A stretch of 64,000 nucleotides of DNA from Pseudomonadota bacterium. GTDB lineage: Bacteria; Myxococcota_A; UBA796; UBA9615. Of this stretch, positions 41,147 to 49,662 are shown one piece after another; position 1 is the stretch's first letter, and every line of letters starts with the position of its first letter. Under the pieces are notes generated by a model that worked only from the letters and a program-made list of their open reading frames with translations, was not told the origin of the DNA and made no database searches. The stretch lies in assembly GCA_024229515.1 (NCBI GenBank), contig JAAESI010000310.1, forward strand, positions 27,938 through 91,937, in the 5' to 3' direction. A program made the translations under genes and the position numbers.

Positions 41147-41421
41147 CGGGCGGCCTTGGCGCCGCCGCCGCCGCCGGGCTTGGCGAGGTCGATGACCAGG
41201 TTCCGGTCACCGAGGCTGGCACCGGCGAGGGCGCTGCGGATCTGGACGGCGTCGTCGTGCGACTCCATCTCGACGAAGCCGAAGCCTCGGCTCAGACCGG
41301 TGCTCCGGTCCATGATCACGCGAACGTCGATGGGCTCGGCACCGCAGGACTCGAACAGCGAACGGAGGTCGTCGTCGGTGCAGGAGTAGGGCAGGTTTCC
41401 GACGAAGAGCTTGGCAGACAT
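41143..41421 (-). CDS. RRM-type RNA-binding protein
   Basis: 92 aa single RNA-recognition motif. RNP2 LFVGNL (residues 5-10) and RNP1 RGFGFVEM (45-52), with a Gly-rich tail (GGGGGAKAAR). Bacterial RRM proteins of this type (glycine-rich Rbp-like) are often cold-induced RNA chaperones. It lies just downstream of infA on the same strand (48 bp apart), consistent with a translation-related operon. Confidence 0.92.
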   Translation of the reverse strand: MSAKLFVGNLPYSCTDDDLRSLFESCGAEPIDVRVIMDRSTGLSRGFGFVEMESHDDAVQIRSALAGASLGDRNLVIDLAKPGGGGGAKAAR

Positions 41422-41469
41422 GGTGTGTCCTTCCGCGGGATCAGCAGTGCGGGGGGTGAGGTGTGGGGA

Positions 41470-41688
41470 TCAGCGCTGGCGGTACGTGATGCGACCGCGC
41501 GTCAAGTCGTACGGCGAGACCGCAACGATGACGCGGTCGCCACGCAACACGCGAATGCGGTACTTCCGCATCTTCCCACCGAGGTGGGCGAGGATTTCGT
41601 GGTTGTCGTCAGTCACGACTCGGAACGTTCCCCCGGGGAACACTTCCTTCACCGTGCCTTCGAGCTCGACCGCGTCTTCTTTCGCCAT
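41470..41688 (-). CDS. infA: Translation initiation factor IF-1
   Basis: 72 aa OB-fold protein binding the 30S A site with IF-2 and IF-3. MAKEDAVELEGTVKEVFPGG, GGKMRKYRIRVLRGDRV and the C-terminal SPYDLTRGRITYRQR are typical IF-1. Full length. A hairpin precedes it at 41723-41750. Confidence 0.96.
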   Translation of the reverse strand: MAKEDAVELEGTVKEVFPGGTFRVVTDDNHEILAHLGGKMRKYRIRVLRGDRVIVAVSPYDLTRGRITYRQR

Positions 41689-41722
41689 TCAGATTCTCTC
41701 GATCCAAGGCCCCAAACGAACA

Positions 41723-41750
41723 ACATCCCGACCGGATCTGGCCGGGATGT
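41723..41750 (-). terminator. Hairpin between the FHA-GGDEF gene and infA
   Basis: Inverted repeat with 11-bp arms (41723-41733 / 41740-41750, 10 of 11 pairs) around GGATCT. On the minus strand it is followed by TGTTCGTTT, a weak T-rich run, so it may terminate the upstream transcript or act as an infA leader hairpin. Confidence 0.5.
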
Positions 41751-41793
41751 CTGGCGTGGGCCGGCGGCAATGTAGGGAAGCTCCCCCGGTGCG

Positions 41794-42807
41794 TCAATAC
41801 CCGTCGCCGTCGAGGCTGTCGTCGGTGATCGGGCCGAGGGATTGGTTGCGGGGCAGTGTATCGAGGAAGAGGGCCTCCTCAGGGGCGTCCTGGGGAGCCG
41901 GTTCCTCCGCCACCACGACGCGGTCCCGGCCGTCCTTCTTGGCCCGGTAGAGCGCCTTGTCGGCACGCTCCACCCAGGCGGACCAGGGCTCCTTCGGTCC
42001 GCGCACCGCGACGCCGATCGAGGCCGTCACGCTCAGCCCCGGGGACAGGTCGTACATCGACCCCTCACGCACCGCTTCGCTCACCCGGTTGGCGACCTGG
42101 AGGGCGTCCGCCAGCTCCAGGCCGGGCATGAACGCCAGCAGCTCCTCGCCGCCGTAGCGCACCCCGCTGTCGGTCTCCCGAAGGGTGTTGAGAAGCGTCT
42201 CTGACACCCGCGCGATGACCTGGTCGCCGACGAGGTGGCCGTGAACGTCGTTGATGCTCTTGAAGTGATCCAGATCGATGAGCATGCAGCTGATCGGCTG
42301 CCCCCGACGATCGACCTCCGCCAGCAGCTTGGTCAGCCGGTCCTTCAAGAAGGCGCGCGTGAGCAATCCGCTGAGGGGATCCCGTTCGGCGGCCCGCACC
42401 CGCTCCGACACGTCGGAGTGGTACCGGACCTCTTCTTCGGCCATCCACTCGAACCGCAGCAAGATGTCCCCGAGCCGCACCTTGTCGCCGCTGATCAGGG
42501 CCGTCTCCACCTTCTTGCCGTTGATGAGCACCCCGTTGGTGCTCCCGTTGTCCGAGATTCGAACGGTCAGGCGATCCTCGAGCGACGCGACGATGCAGAT
42601 GGCATGCACGCGCGACACGGACGGGTCATTGACCCGGATGTCGGCGTCCGCGGCGCGGCCCAGGCGGTGGGCCCGCCGGCCCGGATCGAAGGCGTAGAAC
42701 GCCCCGACCTCGGGGCCTTCGAGGATGGTGAACGTCGGCACCAGCCGGGAGTCGCTGCGGCGCTCCCGGAGGTTGGTGATACGAGTCTGGGGCTCTGAGT
42801 TGCCCAC
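41794..42807 (-). CDS. FHA-GGDEF diguanylate cyclase
   Basis: 337 aa, GTG start, cytosolic. FHA domain at residues ~45-120 (HRLGRAADADI, DPSVSRVHA, NGSTNGVLING) binds phosphothreonine; GGDEF domain follows with GGEEL active site at 219-223 and an inhibitory I-site RETD at 210-213, so it should make c-di-GMP and be product-inhibited. The FHA module can read targets of the many Ser/Thr kinases in this region and link phosphorylation to c-di-GMP. A hairpin overlaps its start and the stop of the upstream DsbA-like gene. Confidence 0.92.
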   Translation of the reverse strand: MGNSEPQTRITNLRERRSDSRLVPTFTILEGPEVGAFYAFDPGRRAHRLGRAADADIRVNDPSVSRVHAICIVASLEDRLTVRISDNGSTNGVLINGKKVETALISGDKVRLGDILLRFEWMAEEEVRYHSDVSERVRAAERDPLSGLLTRAFLKDRLTKLLAEVDRRGQPISCMLIDLDHFKSINDVHGHLVGDQVIARVSETLLNTLRETDSGVRYGGEELLAFMPGLELADALQVANRVSEAVREGSMYDLSPGLSVTASIGVAVRGPKEPWSAWVERADKALYRAKKDGRDRVVVAEEPAPQDAPEEALFLDTLPRNQSLGPITDDSLDGDGY

Positions 42808-42824
42808 CTGCTCCTTAGAGCAGG
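42807..42824 (-). promoter_or_regulatory. Hairpin over the GGDEF start and DsbA-like stop
   Basis: On the minus strand CCTGCTC-TAAG-GAGCAGG: perfect 7-bp arms. The loop contains the upstream stop TAA, and the Shine-Dalgarno AAGGAG lies partly in the loop, partly in the descending arm, 3 nt before the GTG. It may tie translation of the cyclase to reading through the upstream gene. Confidence 0.45.
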
Positions 42825-43921
42825 CCCTTGGCCTTCAGCTCCCCGTCGATGACCTCCTGGAAGGACTCGAAGGGGCGGGCGCCGTTGAGGAACTGCCCGT
42901 TGATGAAGAAGGCGGGGGTGCCGCTGACGCCGACCTTCTCGCCGGCGGCCTTGTTGGCCTCGACCCGGTCGGCGTACTTGCCGCTGTCCAAGCACTCGTT
43001 GAACGCGGTCGCGTCCAGCCCGACCTCGACCGCATAGCCCTTGAGCTTGTCGACCTGCAGCCCGCGCTGGTTCTCGAACATCAGGTCGTGCATCTCCCAG
43101 AACTTGCCCTGGTCCGTGGCGCAGTGGCCGGCCTCGGACGCCTTGCCGGCCTCCTTGTGCATCGGCAGCGGGAAGTCACGGAAGGTGATGGCCACCTTGT
43201 CGCCGTAGGTCTCCTTGACCTGGTCCATCGTCGGGTTGACGCGCGAGCAGTAGGGGCACTGGAACTCGGAGAACTCCACGATCTGGATGGGCGCGTTGTC
43301 CCAGTCGCCGTACGTGGGGTTGCCCTCACCGCGGTCCACGTCGAAGCGGAGCGGCTCCATCATCACCTCGACCCCAGCAGTCTCCCGCAGGGTGGCGACG
43401 AACGCGGCCCGGAGCTCCTGCTCCTGGTTGCGCTGCATGAACGCCTTCACGCGCGGCTTGATGCGCTCGAAGTCGACCTGGCCCCGCGGGGGGTTCTTGT
43501 CGAAGTAGGCCTTGGCCTCCTCGTCGGTCGGCTCGACCAGCTTGTCGGTGACCTCGGCCTTCGTCAGCTCCTCGAGCGAGATGCCTCGCTTGGCGGCCTC
43601 GGCCTCCATCAGCTCGGAGTCGATCATCTCGTCCAGGGCCTTCTTGCGCATCTCGTACGCCTGAACCTGGAGGCGAACGAGCTGGCTGGCGGCCTTGCTG
43701 TTCAGCTCCTCCCAGGTGATCTCCTTGGAGCCGATGCGCGCGGCGACGCCGGTGCCGCCGCCGCCGAGGGCGCTGCCGCCACCGCCTCCGCCGCCGGCGC
43801 GGGCCGCGGCCGGGGCCGCCTCGGTCCGTGCGGGGGTGGACGTAGTGCTCTCCCCGCCGCCGCACGCGCTGAGCGTGAGGGCGAAGGTGAGCGCGGAGAG
43901 ACCGAAGAAGGTACGAACCAT
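42815..43921 (-). CDS. DsbA-like thioredoxin lipoprotein with SurA-type N-terminus
   Basis: 368 aa from ATG 43921. Lipobox LTLSAC (Cys20), Ser/Ala/Gly linker, then a helical SurA N-terminal-like chaperone domain (ARIGSKEITWEELNSKA, KKALDEMIDSELMEAEA), then a thioredoxin fold of DsbA type with CPYC in FSEFQCPYCSRV and cis-Pro region VSGTPAFFING. Likely an exported thiol oxidase with attached chaperone module. Upstream of the GGDEF gene and linked to it by the start hairpin. Divergent from the small gene at 44009. Confidence 0.87.
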   Translation of the reverse strand: MVRTFFGLSALTFALTLSACGGGESTTSTPARTEAAPAAARAGGGGGGGSALGGGGTGVAARIGSKEITWEELNSKAASQLVRLQVQAYEMRKKALDEMIDSELMEAEAAKRGISLEELTKAEVTDKLVEPTDEEAKAYFDKNPPRGQVDFERIKPRVKAFMQRNQEQELRAAFVATLRETAGVEVMMEPLRFDVDRGEGNPTYGDWDNAPIQIVEFSEFQCPYCSRVNPTMDQVKETYGDKVAITFRDFPLPMHKEAGKASEAGHCATDQGKFWEMHDLMFENQRGLQVDKLKGYAVEVGLDATAFNECLDSGKYADRVEANKAAGEKVGVSGTPAFFINGQFLNGARPFESFQEVIDGELKAKGLL

Positions 43922-44008
43922 GAAAGAAAACCCGATTGTTCTGCGGAGTTGGACGGAGGATCGGCCCCCCGTATGCGCAAAGGCGGCGGATGGTAACATC
44001 CCGACGAC

Positions 44009-44446
44009 ATGAGCACGACCTCTTTGAAAGAGCACGGACGAGCCATCCTCGAGACGGCCAAAGACCACCTCGTCGCGGCCCTCGCGGAAGCCCCCGAGGA
44101 GGGGTGGACCGCCGCTGACTGGGCCGCTGAAGCGGGCTTGTCGTTGGAGGGGGCGTCGTTCGCGGCCGTGGTCGTGCATCACGTGGCTCCAGTGTTGGTC
44201 GGGGAAGGCCGCGCCCAGGTGGTCGGCGACGAGACGGTCGCCCGCTACACGGCGGCTCCCGCCTCCAAGGAGGAGAGCCACTCCGCCGTCGCGGCCGCCA
44301 CCTCGGCGCCCCAGGTCTGGTCGGGAACACTCAGCGGCGAGCTGGAAGTCCCGGCCGATTTGATGAAGGCCGAGTTTCCCCAGGGCGAGGCCGACCTTGA
44401 GGCCGAGCAGAAGCCGACCGACCACGAAGGACCCTGGATTCCCTAG
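44009..44446 (+). CDS. Small protein, winged-helix-like, function unknown
   Basis: 145 aa, cytosolic, acidic. Residues ~15-85 (KDHLVAALAEAPEEGWTAADWAAEAGL, VVVHHVAPVLVGEGRAQVVGD) look like a winged helix-turn-helix. The C-terminal ~60 residues are Glu/Ala-rich and probably disordered. No family recognised. Located between a divergent DsbA-like gene and the tRNA-Arg promoter. Confidence 0.45.
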   Translation: MSTTSLKEHGRAILETAKDHLVAALAEAPEEGWTAADWAAEAGLSLEGASFAAVVVHHVAPVLVGEGRAQVVGDETVARYTAAPASKEESHSAVAAATSAPQVWSGTLSGELEVPADLMKAEFPQGEADLEAEQKPTDHEGPWIP

Positions 44447-44461
44447 GATTCTCCAGGGGGA

Positions 44462-44489
44462 TTGACGGCGCGATTTCGGCGTATATATT
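44462..44489 (+). promoter_or_regulatory. Promoter of tRNA-Arg
   Basis: TTGACG (44462-44467), 16-bp spacer, TATATT (44484-44489). Transcription should begin just before the tRNA 5' end at 44500. This is the clearest AT-rich -10 in the window. Confidence 0.7.
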
Positions 44490-44499
44490 CCGCCGCGCC

Positions 44500-44576
44500 G
44501 CACCCGTGGCTCAGCTGGATAGAGCACCGGACTACGAATCCGGGGGTCCCAGGTTCGAATCCTGGCGGGTGCACCA
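44500..44576 (+). tRNA. tRNA-Arg (anticodon ACG)
   Basis: 77 nt with CCA encoded. Acceptor stem GCACCCG (44500-44506) pairs with CGGGTGC (44566-44572), discriminator A, then CCA. D arm includes TGGCTCAGCTGGATAGAGC; anticodon stem CCGGA/TCCGG around loop CTACGAA gives anticodon ACG, which is deaminated to ICG; T arm ends GGTTCGAATCC. A strong promoter lies immediately upstream. Confidence 0.95.
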
Positions 44577-44628
44577 TCTCCCCCCTCCCCTCGCGACCGT
44601 GATTCCGCCGCACTAAGGTGCTCGCCGA

Positions 44629-46101
44629 ATGCGCGTTGTCGTCTGCAATCGGCTCACCGAGTACCTCGGGATCGAGATCGTCTCGGCCCTGCTCAAGCAG
44701 GCGGGGCACACGGTCGAGCTGGTGTTCGAGCCGGACCTGCTGAGCGCGACCTTCGTCCGCAAGCTTCGCCTCGACTCCGCCTCCCGAGCCGCCCGCCGGG
44801 TCGTCGAGTTCCGACCCGACGTCGTGCTGTTTCCGTCTGAGATCAACTCCTTTGAGTGGTGCGCGCGCGTGGGCGCGCGGGCCAAGGCGGCGCTGCCGAG
44901 CTGCGTCATGGTCCACGGCGGCTTTCACGCCACCTCCAGCCCGGAGGAGTGCATCGCCGTCGACGGCGTCGACGCCCTCTGCATCGGGGAGGGCGATCAC
45001 GCGGTTCCCGAGCTGGTCGAGGTGCTCGGGCGCGGGGCCGATCCCACCGGCATCGCCAACATCTGGTGGAAGGAGGCCGACGGAACCGTCCACCGGAACG
45101 AGCCGCGCCCCCTGATCCAGGACCTGGACAGCCTGCCGTGGCCGGACAAGTCGCTGTACTACGACTCCCTCCCGGGGCTCAGCCGCGAGTACATGTGCGT
45201 CGCCTCCCGCGGCTGCCACTGGGCCTGCTCGTTCTGCTTCTACACAACGCTGTACGACGTCTACGGCCGTGAGGGCTTCGTGCGCACGCGCTCGCCGGAG
45301 CACGTCATCGGGGAACTGGAGCACGCGCTCGCGACCTGGGACCCGAAGTACATCGTCTTCCACGACGACATCTTCCCGACGTCGATCAAGTGGCTGCGCG
45401 AGTTCGCCCCCCTGTACACCGCGAAGATCGGCCTGCCCTTCTCCTGCATCACGCACCCCCAGCTAGTGAAGGAGGACGTCGCCGACCTCCTCGGATCGAT
45501 GGGCTGCAAGTACGTGATCATGGGGGCGCAGACCGTCAACGAGAGCTCCCGCGCCGACGACGTCATCAACCGCACCGAGTCGACCGAGGACATCGCCGAC
45601 GCGGTCCGCCGCCTCAAGGCCCAGGGCATCTTCGTGCTCCTGGACCACATCTTCGGCATCCCCGGGGAGACCCTGGACGATCAGGAATCGGCCCTGCGCT
45701 TCTACGCCGAGTCCGGCGCCGACGTGGTCAAGCCGTTCTTCATGACCTACTTCCCGGGCACCGATCTGACGAAGCGGGCCGAGCAGGAGCACGCCGCCGC
45801 CGAAGGCGACTGGGACCACTTCATGTTCGAGGGGCGCCTCAGCGGCGACGACTACCGGCCCTGGAACCTCGCGTACTCGCTGTTCCCGATGCTGGGGCCG
45901 CGCGGGCGGCGCGTGCTCCTGGACTGGAACCTCCACCATCGCCTGGCGCCGGTCACGTCCCTCCCCGGGATGGGCAACGTCATCCTGTTCCCGCGGCTGC
46001 TCACCGGCCTCCTGGGAGACTCCGACATCCGCCCCCGCCTGTACCTCAACTACGTGCGCACGATCGTGGGCTACAAGCTCCGGAACCGACTGCTGCCGTA
46101 G
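44629..46101 (+). CDS. B12-binding-type radical SAM enzyme
   Basis: 490 aa. N-terminal Rossmann-like domain (residues ~1-150, VVVCNRLTEYLGIEIVSALL, in parts) of the cobalamin-binding type but without the DxHxxG motif; radical SAM core with CHWACSFC, C196/C200/C203 ([4Fe-4S] ligands), preceded by ASRG and followed by FHDDIFP. Such enzymes make radical methylations or ring contractions in natural products, hopanoids and cofactors. It is a clear paralogue of the enzyme at 50784 in both domains. It may belong to the same pathway, though a kinase gene lies between. Substrate unknown. Confidence 0.82.
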   Translation: MRVVVCNRLTEYLGIEIVSALLKQAGHTVELVFEPDLLSATFVRKLRLDSASRAARRVVEFRPDVVLFPSEINSFEWCARVGARAKAALPSCVMVHGGFHATSSPEECIAVDGVDALCIGEGDHAVPELVEVLGRGADPTGIANIWWKEADGTVHRNEPRPLIQDLDSLPWPDKSLYYDSLPGLSREYMCVASRGCHWACSFCFYTTLYDVYGREGFVRTRSPEHVIGELEHALATWDPKYIVFHDDIFPTSIKWLREFAPLYTAKIGLPFSCITHPQLVKEDVADLLGSMGCKYVIMGAQTVNESSRADDVINRTESTEDIADAVRRLKAQGIFVLLDHIFGIPGETLDDQESALRFYAESGADVVKPFFMTYFPGTDLTKRAEQEHAAAEGDWDHFMFEGRLSGDDYRPWNLAYSLFPMLGPRGRRVLLDWNLHHRLAPVTSLPGMGNVILFPRLLTGLLGDSDIRPRLYLNYVRTIVGYKLRNRLLP

Positions 46102-46110
46102 ACTGGGCCC

Positions 46111-49100
46111 ATGGGCTGGGGGTCGGCACACACGGATCCAGAGTTCGACCGCTACGACGTCGAGGGCACCCTCGGGGCCGGCGCGCTCGGGGTGGTGTAC
46201 CGGGTCCGGGACAACCAGACCGACACCCCCATGGCCTTGAAGGTCATGCGCGGAGTCGGGGCTGAGCGGCAGCTTCGGCTGAAGGCGGAGTTCCGCCGGG
46301 TCGCCAGCCTCGCCCACCCCAACCTGGCCGCCGTGTACGAGCTCGGCTCGAACCACGGAGAGCTGTTCTTCACGATGGAGCTGGTCGACGGTCAGCCGTT
46401 CGTCCGGGCCCTCGACAACGCCACCGACGATGTCCTCCGCGACGCGATCCGGCAGTTCCTCGGCGGCCTCGCGGCGCTTCACGAAGCCGGACTCGTGCAC
46501 CGGGACATCAAGCCGAACAACGTGCTCGTGGAGCCCGGCCGGCGGGTCGTGGTGCTCGACTTCGGGCTCGCCGCGACGCACGAAGAGGGCCGGGCCGAGA
46601 GCGGCAGCATCGTGGGCACGGCCGCCTTCATGTCGCCCGAGCAAGCGGCGGGCCAGCCCGCCCGCGGAGCCAGCGATCTGTACGCCGTTGGCGTCATGCT
46701 CTACCAGCTCCTGGCAGGACGGCCGCTCACCCTCGGCCCGCCCACCTGGGTGCAGCGGCAGCGCCGATCGCAGTTGGCCCCCGCGGTGCGTCAGCAAGCC
46801 CCCGGTCGTGCCCCGGACCTCGTCGATCTCTGCGAGAAGCTGCTGGCCCGCTCACCGTTCGACCGCCCGACGGCCCGGGAAGCCGAAGCCCGCCTGGGGG
46901 AGCCGGCGGATCGGATCAGCGGCCCCCTGCCCAAGGCTCAGGTGCTGGTCGGTCGCGCCGCCCTCCTCCGCCAACTCGAAAGCGCTCGACGAACCGCCGC
47001 CGAGGACCGGCGAGCGGTGGTCGTGGAGGTCCTCGGCGAGGCTGGCATCGGCAAATCCTCGCTGGTGACCCACTTCCTCGACGTGATCGTCCCCCCAGAC
47101 GCGATCGTGCTCCGCGGGCGCTGCTACGAGCAGGAGACCGTGCCGTTCAAGGGGTTCGACACCCTCGCCGAGGCCATCGTCCGCTACGTGCGAACCCTCC
47201 CCTTCCAGGCCGTCGCGGCGCTGTTCCCGGAGCCCTGCGGAGCGCTCCGACGCCTCTTCCCGGTGCTCCGGTCGATCATCCCCCGCGAGCGGATCGATGA
47301 CCTCGGCGGCGCCGCTCCCGCCGAGGTGCGACGCCAGGCCCAGCTTCAGTTCTGCGATCTGCCCCGGCGTCTGTCGGAGGGACGGAACGTGGTCCTGTCC
47401 CTGGACGACCTCCACTGGGCCGACCAGGACAGCCACGGCCTCCTGGCGGCCTTGCTGGGCACCGCCGAGGAGCGGCCCCCGGCCCTGTTCCTCCTCTCGG
47501 CGCGCCCGAAGGCGGCGCAGGTCGCGGGGCTCTCGGTTCTGCTCGACCGGTTCGCCCCGGCGCGCGAGGCCGTGACGGTCGGGGCGCTGGACCCAACCGC
47601 GGCGCTGGAGCTGGCCCGACTGCGCACGAACCTCGATGGTGAGGCCGCCGCTGCCATCGTCGAGGCCACCGCCGGCAATCCCCTGCTGATCGAGTTGGTG
47701 GGGGCGGGCTCGGACGAGTCCCTGGAGGCCGCGATCGGCCGGCGCCTCGGCAGCCTCGAACCGCAGTGGCGCGAGGCGGCGGAGCTGGTCGCGGTGGCCG
47801 GCGTCCCCATCAGCCGTCGGGTCATCGAGCAGGCCGCAGGGGGGATGCGAAAGCCGCTGAAGGCGTGGGTCGCCCTGCGCGCGGCGCGCCTCGTTCGCAC
47901 CCACGGCCCCTCCCCCGACAGCCCGGTGGAGCCGTGGCACGACCGGATTCGCGAGTCCGTCACCGCCTCGCTGCCGGACACGGTTCGGGCCGAGCGCCAC
48001 GCGGCCCTCGGAACCGCCCTGGAGATCGCGGACTCGGCGGAGCCCCACACCGTCGGGCAGCACCTCCGCCTCGGGGGCCTCGTCGAGTACGCGTTCCCCC
48101 ACTTGCTGCGAGCGGCGGAGCAGGCGCTGGAGGCGCGGGCGTTCGATCGCTCGGCCGAGCTGTACCGGGACGCCCTCGATTGCGCCGACAACGCGGACAT
48201 CGACCGCGCTGACGCCCAGGTCGGGCTCGCCGAGGCGCTGGTTGCCGGCGGCCGTCTGGGCGAGGCGGGCGAGGCCTTCGAACACGCCGCCGAGATCGCC
48301 GAGCCACACCTCTACGAGGCGCTGATGGCCCGCGCCTCCCAAGCCTGGATGCTCGGCGGGCACATCCAGCCGGGTCGGGACGCGCTGGTCCCGATCCTCG
48401 GCCCCCACAAGCCCCTCGGTCCGCTCGCCTCGATCGCCAACTTCGTGGTGTCCCTGATCCGCTCGTTGTGGGCGATGAACTTCAAGTCGGTGCCGGAGGA
48501 CCAGGTGCCCCCCGAGGTGCTCCGCCGGATCGATACGCTGTGGTCGATCGCATCGTCGATGACCCTCTTCGATGAGCAGTCGTCGGCCCGCATCTTCGGC
48601 CGACACCACCTCCTCGCGTTCCAGACCGGCGAGCCGATCCGGGCGACGCGGGCGCAGATCTTCAGCGCCATGCAGATGTGCAGCTTCCTGCCGAAGAAGG
48701 CCGACGCGGTCCTGGCTGAGGTCCGCGCTCGTCTCGATGCCACGCCGCACCCCGAGCTCGACGGCTTCTACTGGGTGACGGTCGGCATGGTCCAGTCATT
48801 CGCAGGGCGCTTCGCCGAGGCCCTCGAGCACATGGACCGGGGGCTGGACCTGCTCCGCGAGCACTGCGCCGGGGGCATGTTCGCGACCACGATCGGGGAG
48901 CAAGCAGCCGGAATCACCCGGCTCGAGCTGGGGCGGCTGGGCGAGCTCCGCCGAACGTCCCTGGTCGGCGCCCAGCGGGCCGTGGAACGTGGCAACTTCT
49001 CCCGGGGGGCCTTCTCCGCGGCTTTCCTGTCCCACGTGGCGCTGGCCGACGACGAGCCGGAACGGGCCCGGGCGCTCCTGGAGCCCGTGCGCGAGCGGCT

Positions 49101-49608
49101 CAAGGACCATCGATTCCACCAGCAGCACTGGCTGGTGCTCGCCGCCGAGACGCGCCGCGACCTGTACGAGGGACGTGTCCCCGAAGCCTGCGCCCGTTGG
49201 ATGGCTGCGTGGCCGGAGGTGTCTGAGTCGTACCTCCTCTACCTCAAGGAGTCAGCGATCCGCGTCCGGCGCCTTCGAGGTCCGCTTCTCGCCGCCGATG
49301 GCGCCACCAAGGAAGCTTGCAAGGTCGCGGCGAAGCTGAGCAAGGCGGGCTGGCCGGGGGCCCGGGGATCGGGCGCGGGCGTGCGCGCGATCTTGCTGCG
49401 GGACGACCCCGAGCGCTGCCAGTTCCAGCTGGGCACCGCCGCCGACTTCTTCGATGCCGCCGGCATGCACGTCGACGCGGCCGCGTGTCGGCTCCTGGGT
49501 GCGCGGATGCTCGAAGAAGACGTGGGGCCCCACGCCCAGAGGCTCCGCCTGCTGGGGGTCACCCACCCCCAACGGTGGGCTTCCATGGTCGTTCCCGGCC
49601 TGCTTTGA
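46111..49608 (+). CDS. Kinase-ATPase-TPR regulator
   Basis: 1165 aa. Kinase residues ~14-265: GAGALG loop (22-27), Lys44, HRD 130-132 (HRDIKPNN), DFG 150-152, MSPEQ. Second part: AAA/orc-like ATPase with Walker A GEAGIGKS (309-316) and Walker B-like VLSLDDLHWAD. C-terminal ~500 residues are TPR-like helical repeats. It has the same layout and the same length as the protein at 35308, but the sequences differ clearly. Lies 9 bp after the first radical SAM gene, so it may control that pathway. All kinase catalytic residues are present. Confidence 0.9.
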   Translation: MGWGSAHTDPEFDRYDVEGTLGAGALGVVYRVRDNQTDTPMALKVMRGVGAERQLRLKAEFRRVASLAHPNLAAVYELGSNHGELFFTMELVDGQPFVRALDNATDDVLRDAIRQFLGGLAALHEAGLVHRDIKPNNVLVEPGRRVVVLDFGLAATHEEGRAESGSIVGTAAFMSPEQAAGQPARGASDLYAVGVMLYQLLAGRPLTLGPPTWVQRQRRSQLAPAVRQQAPGRAPDLVDLCEKLLARSPFDRPTAREAEARLGEPADRISGPLPKAQVLVGRAALLRQLESARRTAAEDRRAVVVEVLGEAGIGKSSLVTHFLDVIVPPDAIVLRGRCYEQETVPFKGFDTLAEAIVRYVRTLPFQAVAALFPEPCGALRRLFPVLRSIIPRERIDDLGGAAPAEVRRQAQLQFCDLPRRLSEGRNVVLSLDDLHWADQDSHGLLAALLGTAEERPPALFLLSARPKAAQVAGLSVLLDRFAPAREAVTVGALDPTAALELARLRTNLDGEAAAAIVEATAGNPLLIELVGAGSDESLEAAIGRRLGSLEPQWREAAELVAVAGVPISRRVIEQAAGGMRKPLKAWVALRAARLVRTHGPSPDSPVEPWHDRIRESVTASLPDTVRAERHAALGTALEIADSAEPHTVGQHLRLGGLVEYAFPHLLRAAEQALEARAFDRSAELYRDALDCADNADIDRADAQVGLAEALVAGGRLGEAGEAFEHAAEIAEPHLYEALMARASQAWMLGGHIQPGRDALVPILGPHKPLGPLASIANFVVSLIRSLWAMNFKSVPEDQVPPEVLRRIDTLWSIASSMTLFDEQSSARIFGRHHLLAFQTGEPIRATRAQIFSAMQMCSFLPKKADAVLAEVRARLDATPHPELDGFYWVTVGMVQSFAGRFAEALEHMDRGLDLLREHCAGGMFATTIGEQAAGITRLELGRLGELRRTSLVGAQRAVERGNFSRGAFSAAFLSHVALADDEPERARALLEPVRERLKDHRFHQQHWLVLAAETRRDLYEGRVPEACARWMAAWPEVSESYLLYLKESAIRVRRLRGPLLAADGATKEACKVAAKLSKAGWPGARGSGAGVRAILLRDDPERCQFQLGTAADFFDAAGMHVDAAACRLLGARMLEEDVGPHAQRLRLLGVTHPQRWASMVVPGLL

Positions 49609-49662
49609 GCGGGCACCACAGATCGGGCGATCCGCCCCCGATCCGGTGCTAGGGTGACCGAC

